Source: Gymnodinialimonas phycosphaerae (lineage in GTDB: Bacteria > Pseudomonadota > Alphaproteobacteria > Rhodobacterales > Rhodobacteraceae). Taken from it: a stretch of DNA of 64,000 nucleotides. The position numbers and the translations under genes were made by a program. Under the pieces are notes generated by a model. It had not been told where the DNA came from and searched no databases. It saw only the letters and a program-made list of their open reading frames with translations. Each line of letters begins with the position of its first letter. Within the stretch, counting starts at the first letter, position 1. This document shows positions 63,824 through 64,000 of the stretch, piece after piece. Location of the stretch: the NCBI RefSeq assembly GCF_019195455.1, contig NZ_JAIMBW010000001.1:3996001-4060000 (forward strand), in the 5' to 3' direction.

Positions 63824-64000
63824 ATGCGCCTCAGCCGCTACTTCCTGCCCGTCCTGAAAGAAACGCCGTCCGAGGCCCAGATCGTCAGCCACCGCCTGAT
63901 GCTGCGCGCGGGCATGATCAAGCAATCCAGCGCCGGGATCTATTCGTGGCTGCCACTCGGCTACAAGGTCCTCAAACGCATCGAGCTGATCGTCCACGAG
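63824..64000 (+). CDS. proS: prolyl-tRNA synthetase, N-terminal part (cut by window end)
   Basis: The first 59 codons are visible. The product begins [20 protein letters not shown] and continues [20 protein letters not shown] and [13 protein letters not shown], the class II synthetase start of bacterial ProS (motif 1 region). The ATG at 63824 has AAGGT upstream. The gene continues past the window, so only the 5' end is annotated. Confidence 0.93.
   Translation, partial: MRLSRYFLPVLKETPSEAQIVSHRLMLRAGMIKQSSAGIYSWLPLGYKVLKRIELIVHE

Overview
The window looks like chromosome of an alphaproteobacterium of the order Rhodobacterales (Roseobacter/Rhodobacter group). This rests on high G+C, a GcrA cell-cycle regulator, an HdaA-type DnaA-inactivator homologue, bacterial phosphatidylcholine synthase, a DUF2125 protein, a stand-alone F1 ATP-synthase operon (atpHAGDC without F0 genes) and Flp pilins of the 'SGAVTVDW' type. 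I see no rRNA, tRNA, CRISPR array, transposase or phage genes. Most of the window is core genome, with a few unusual islands.

Layout. 1-5060 (minus strand): the start of a Tad/Flp pilus locus, with cpaC, cpaB and five consecutive small Flp-pilin-like genes. Four of these lie in ~530-bp tandem units, each with its own promoter region, leader and terminator. 5307-6131: a lytic transglycosylase. 6128-11653 (minus): a tight seven-gene unit in which the two subunits of a 3-oxoacid CoA-transferase are separated by a GSCFA protein and an SGNH-like protein, and are followed by a methyltransferase, a GT2 glycosyltransferase and an FkbM methyltransferase. 11714-20505: HDAC-like hydrolase, small proteins, M48 lipoprotein, IMPACT-family protein, rimO, AsmA, lytic transglycosylase lipoprotein, gcrA, DMT exporter. 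20710-24462: argF, argD, thioesterase, metF, with metR divergent. 25581-29474: inositol-phosphatase-family protein, pcs, xerC, DUF484 and a small lipoprotein. 29644-35908: AraC regulator, transaldolase, priA, hisC, tyrC. 35905-43109: extensin-like protein, DUF2125, gamma-glutamylcyclotransferase, a MotA/TolQ-like plus OmpA/MotB-like pair whose second protein carries about 600 residues of coiled coil, and an M23 peptidase. 43276-48449: clpA, gloB, two methyltransferases. 48771-53658: atpHAGDC. 53806-59317: H-type lectin-like protein, a membrane protein behind twin operator-like palindromes, prs, a 2-hydroxychromene-2-carboxylate isomerase family protein, an alpha/beta hydrolase, an AI-2E family transporter, hdaA. 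59346-64000: ppk, ppx, two small membrane proteins and the beginning of proS.

How the genes fit together. Arginine (argD-argF), methionine/folate (metR/metF) and aromatic/histidine (hisC-tyrC) genes form ordinary biosynthetic pairs. ppk-ppx is the polyphosphate synthesis/degradation pair. DUF484-xerC and atpHAGDC are ancient operons. The most distinctive parts are the amplified pilin array with its conserved leaders, the CoA-transferase operon interrupted by predicted surface-glycan modification genes, the stator-like pair with the giant coiled coil, and several intergenic palindromic elements, including a 37-bp one whose stem covaries between a coding copy and an intergenic copy.

Limits: all functions come from reading motifs. 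No database search, structure prediction or expression data were available. Start codons were chosen from visible ribosome-binding sites and overlaps.
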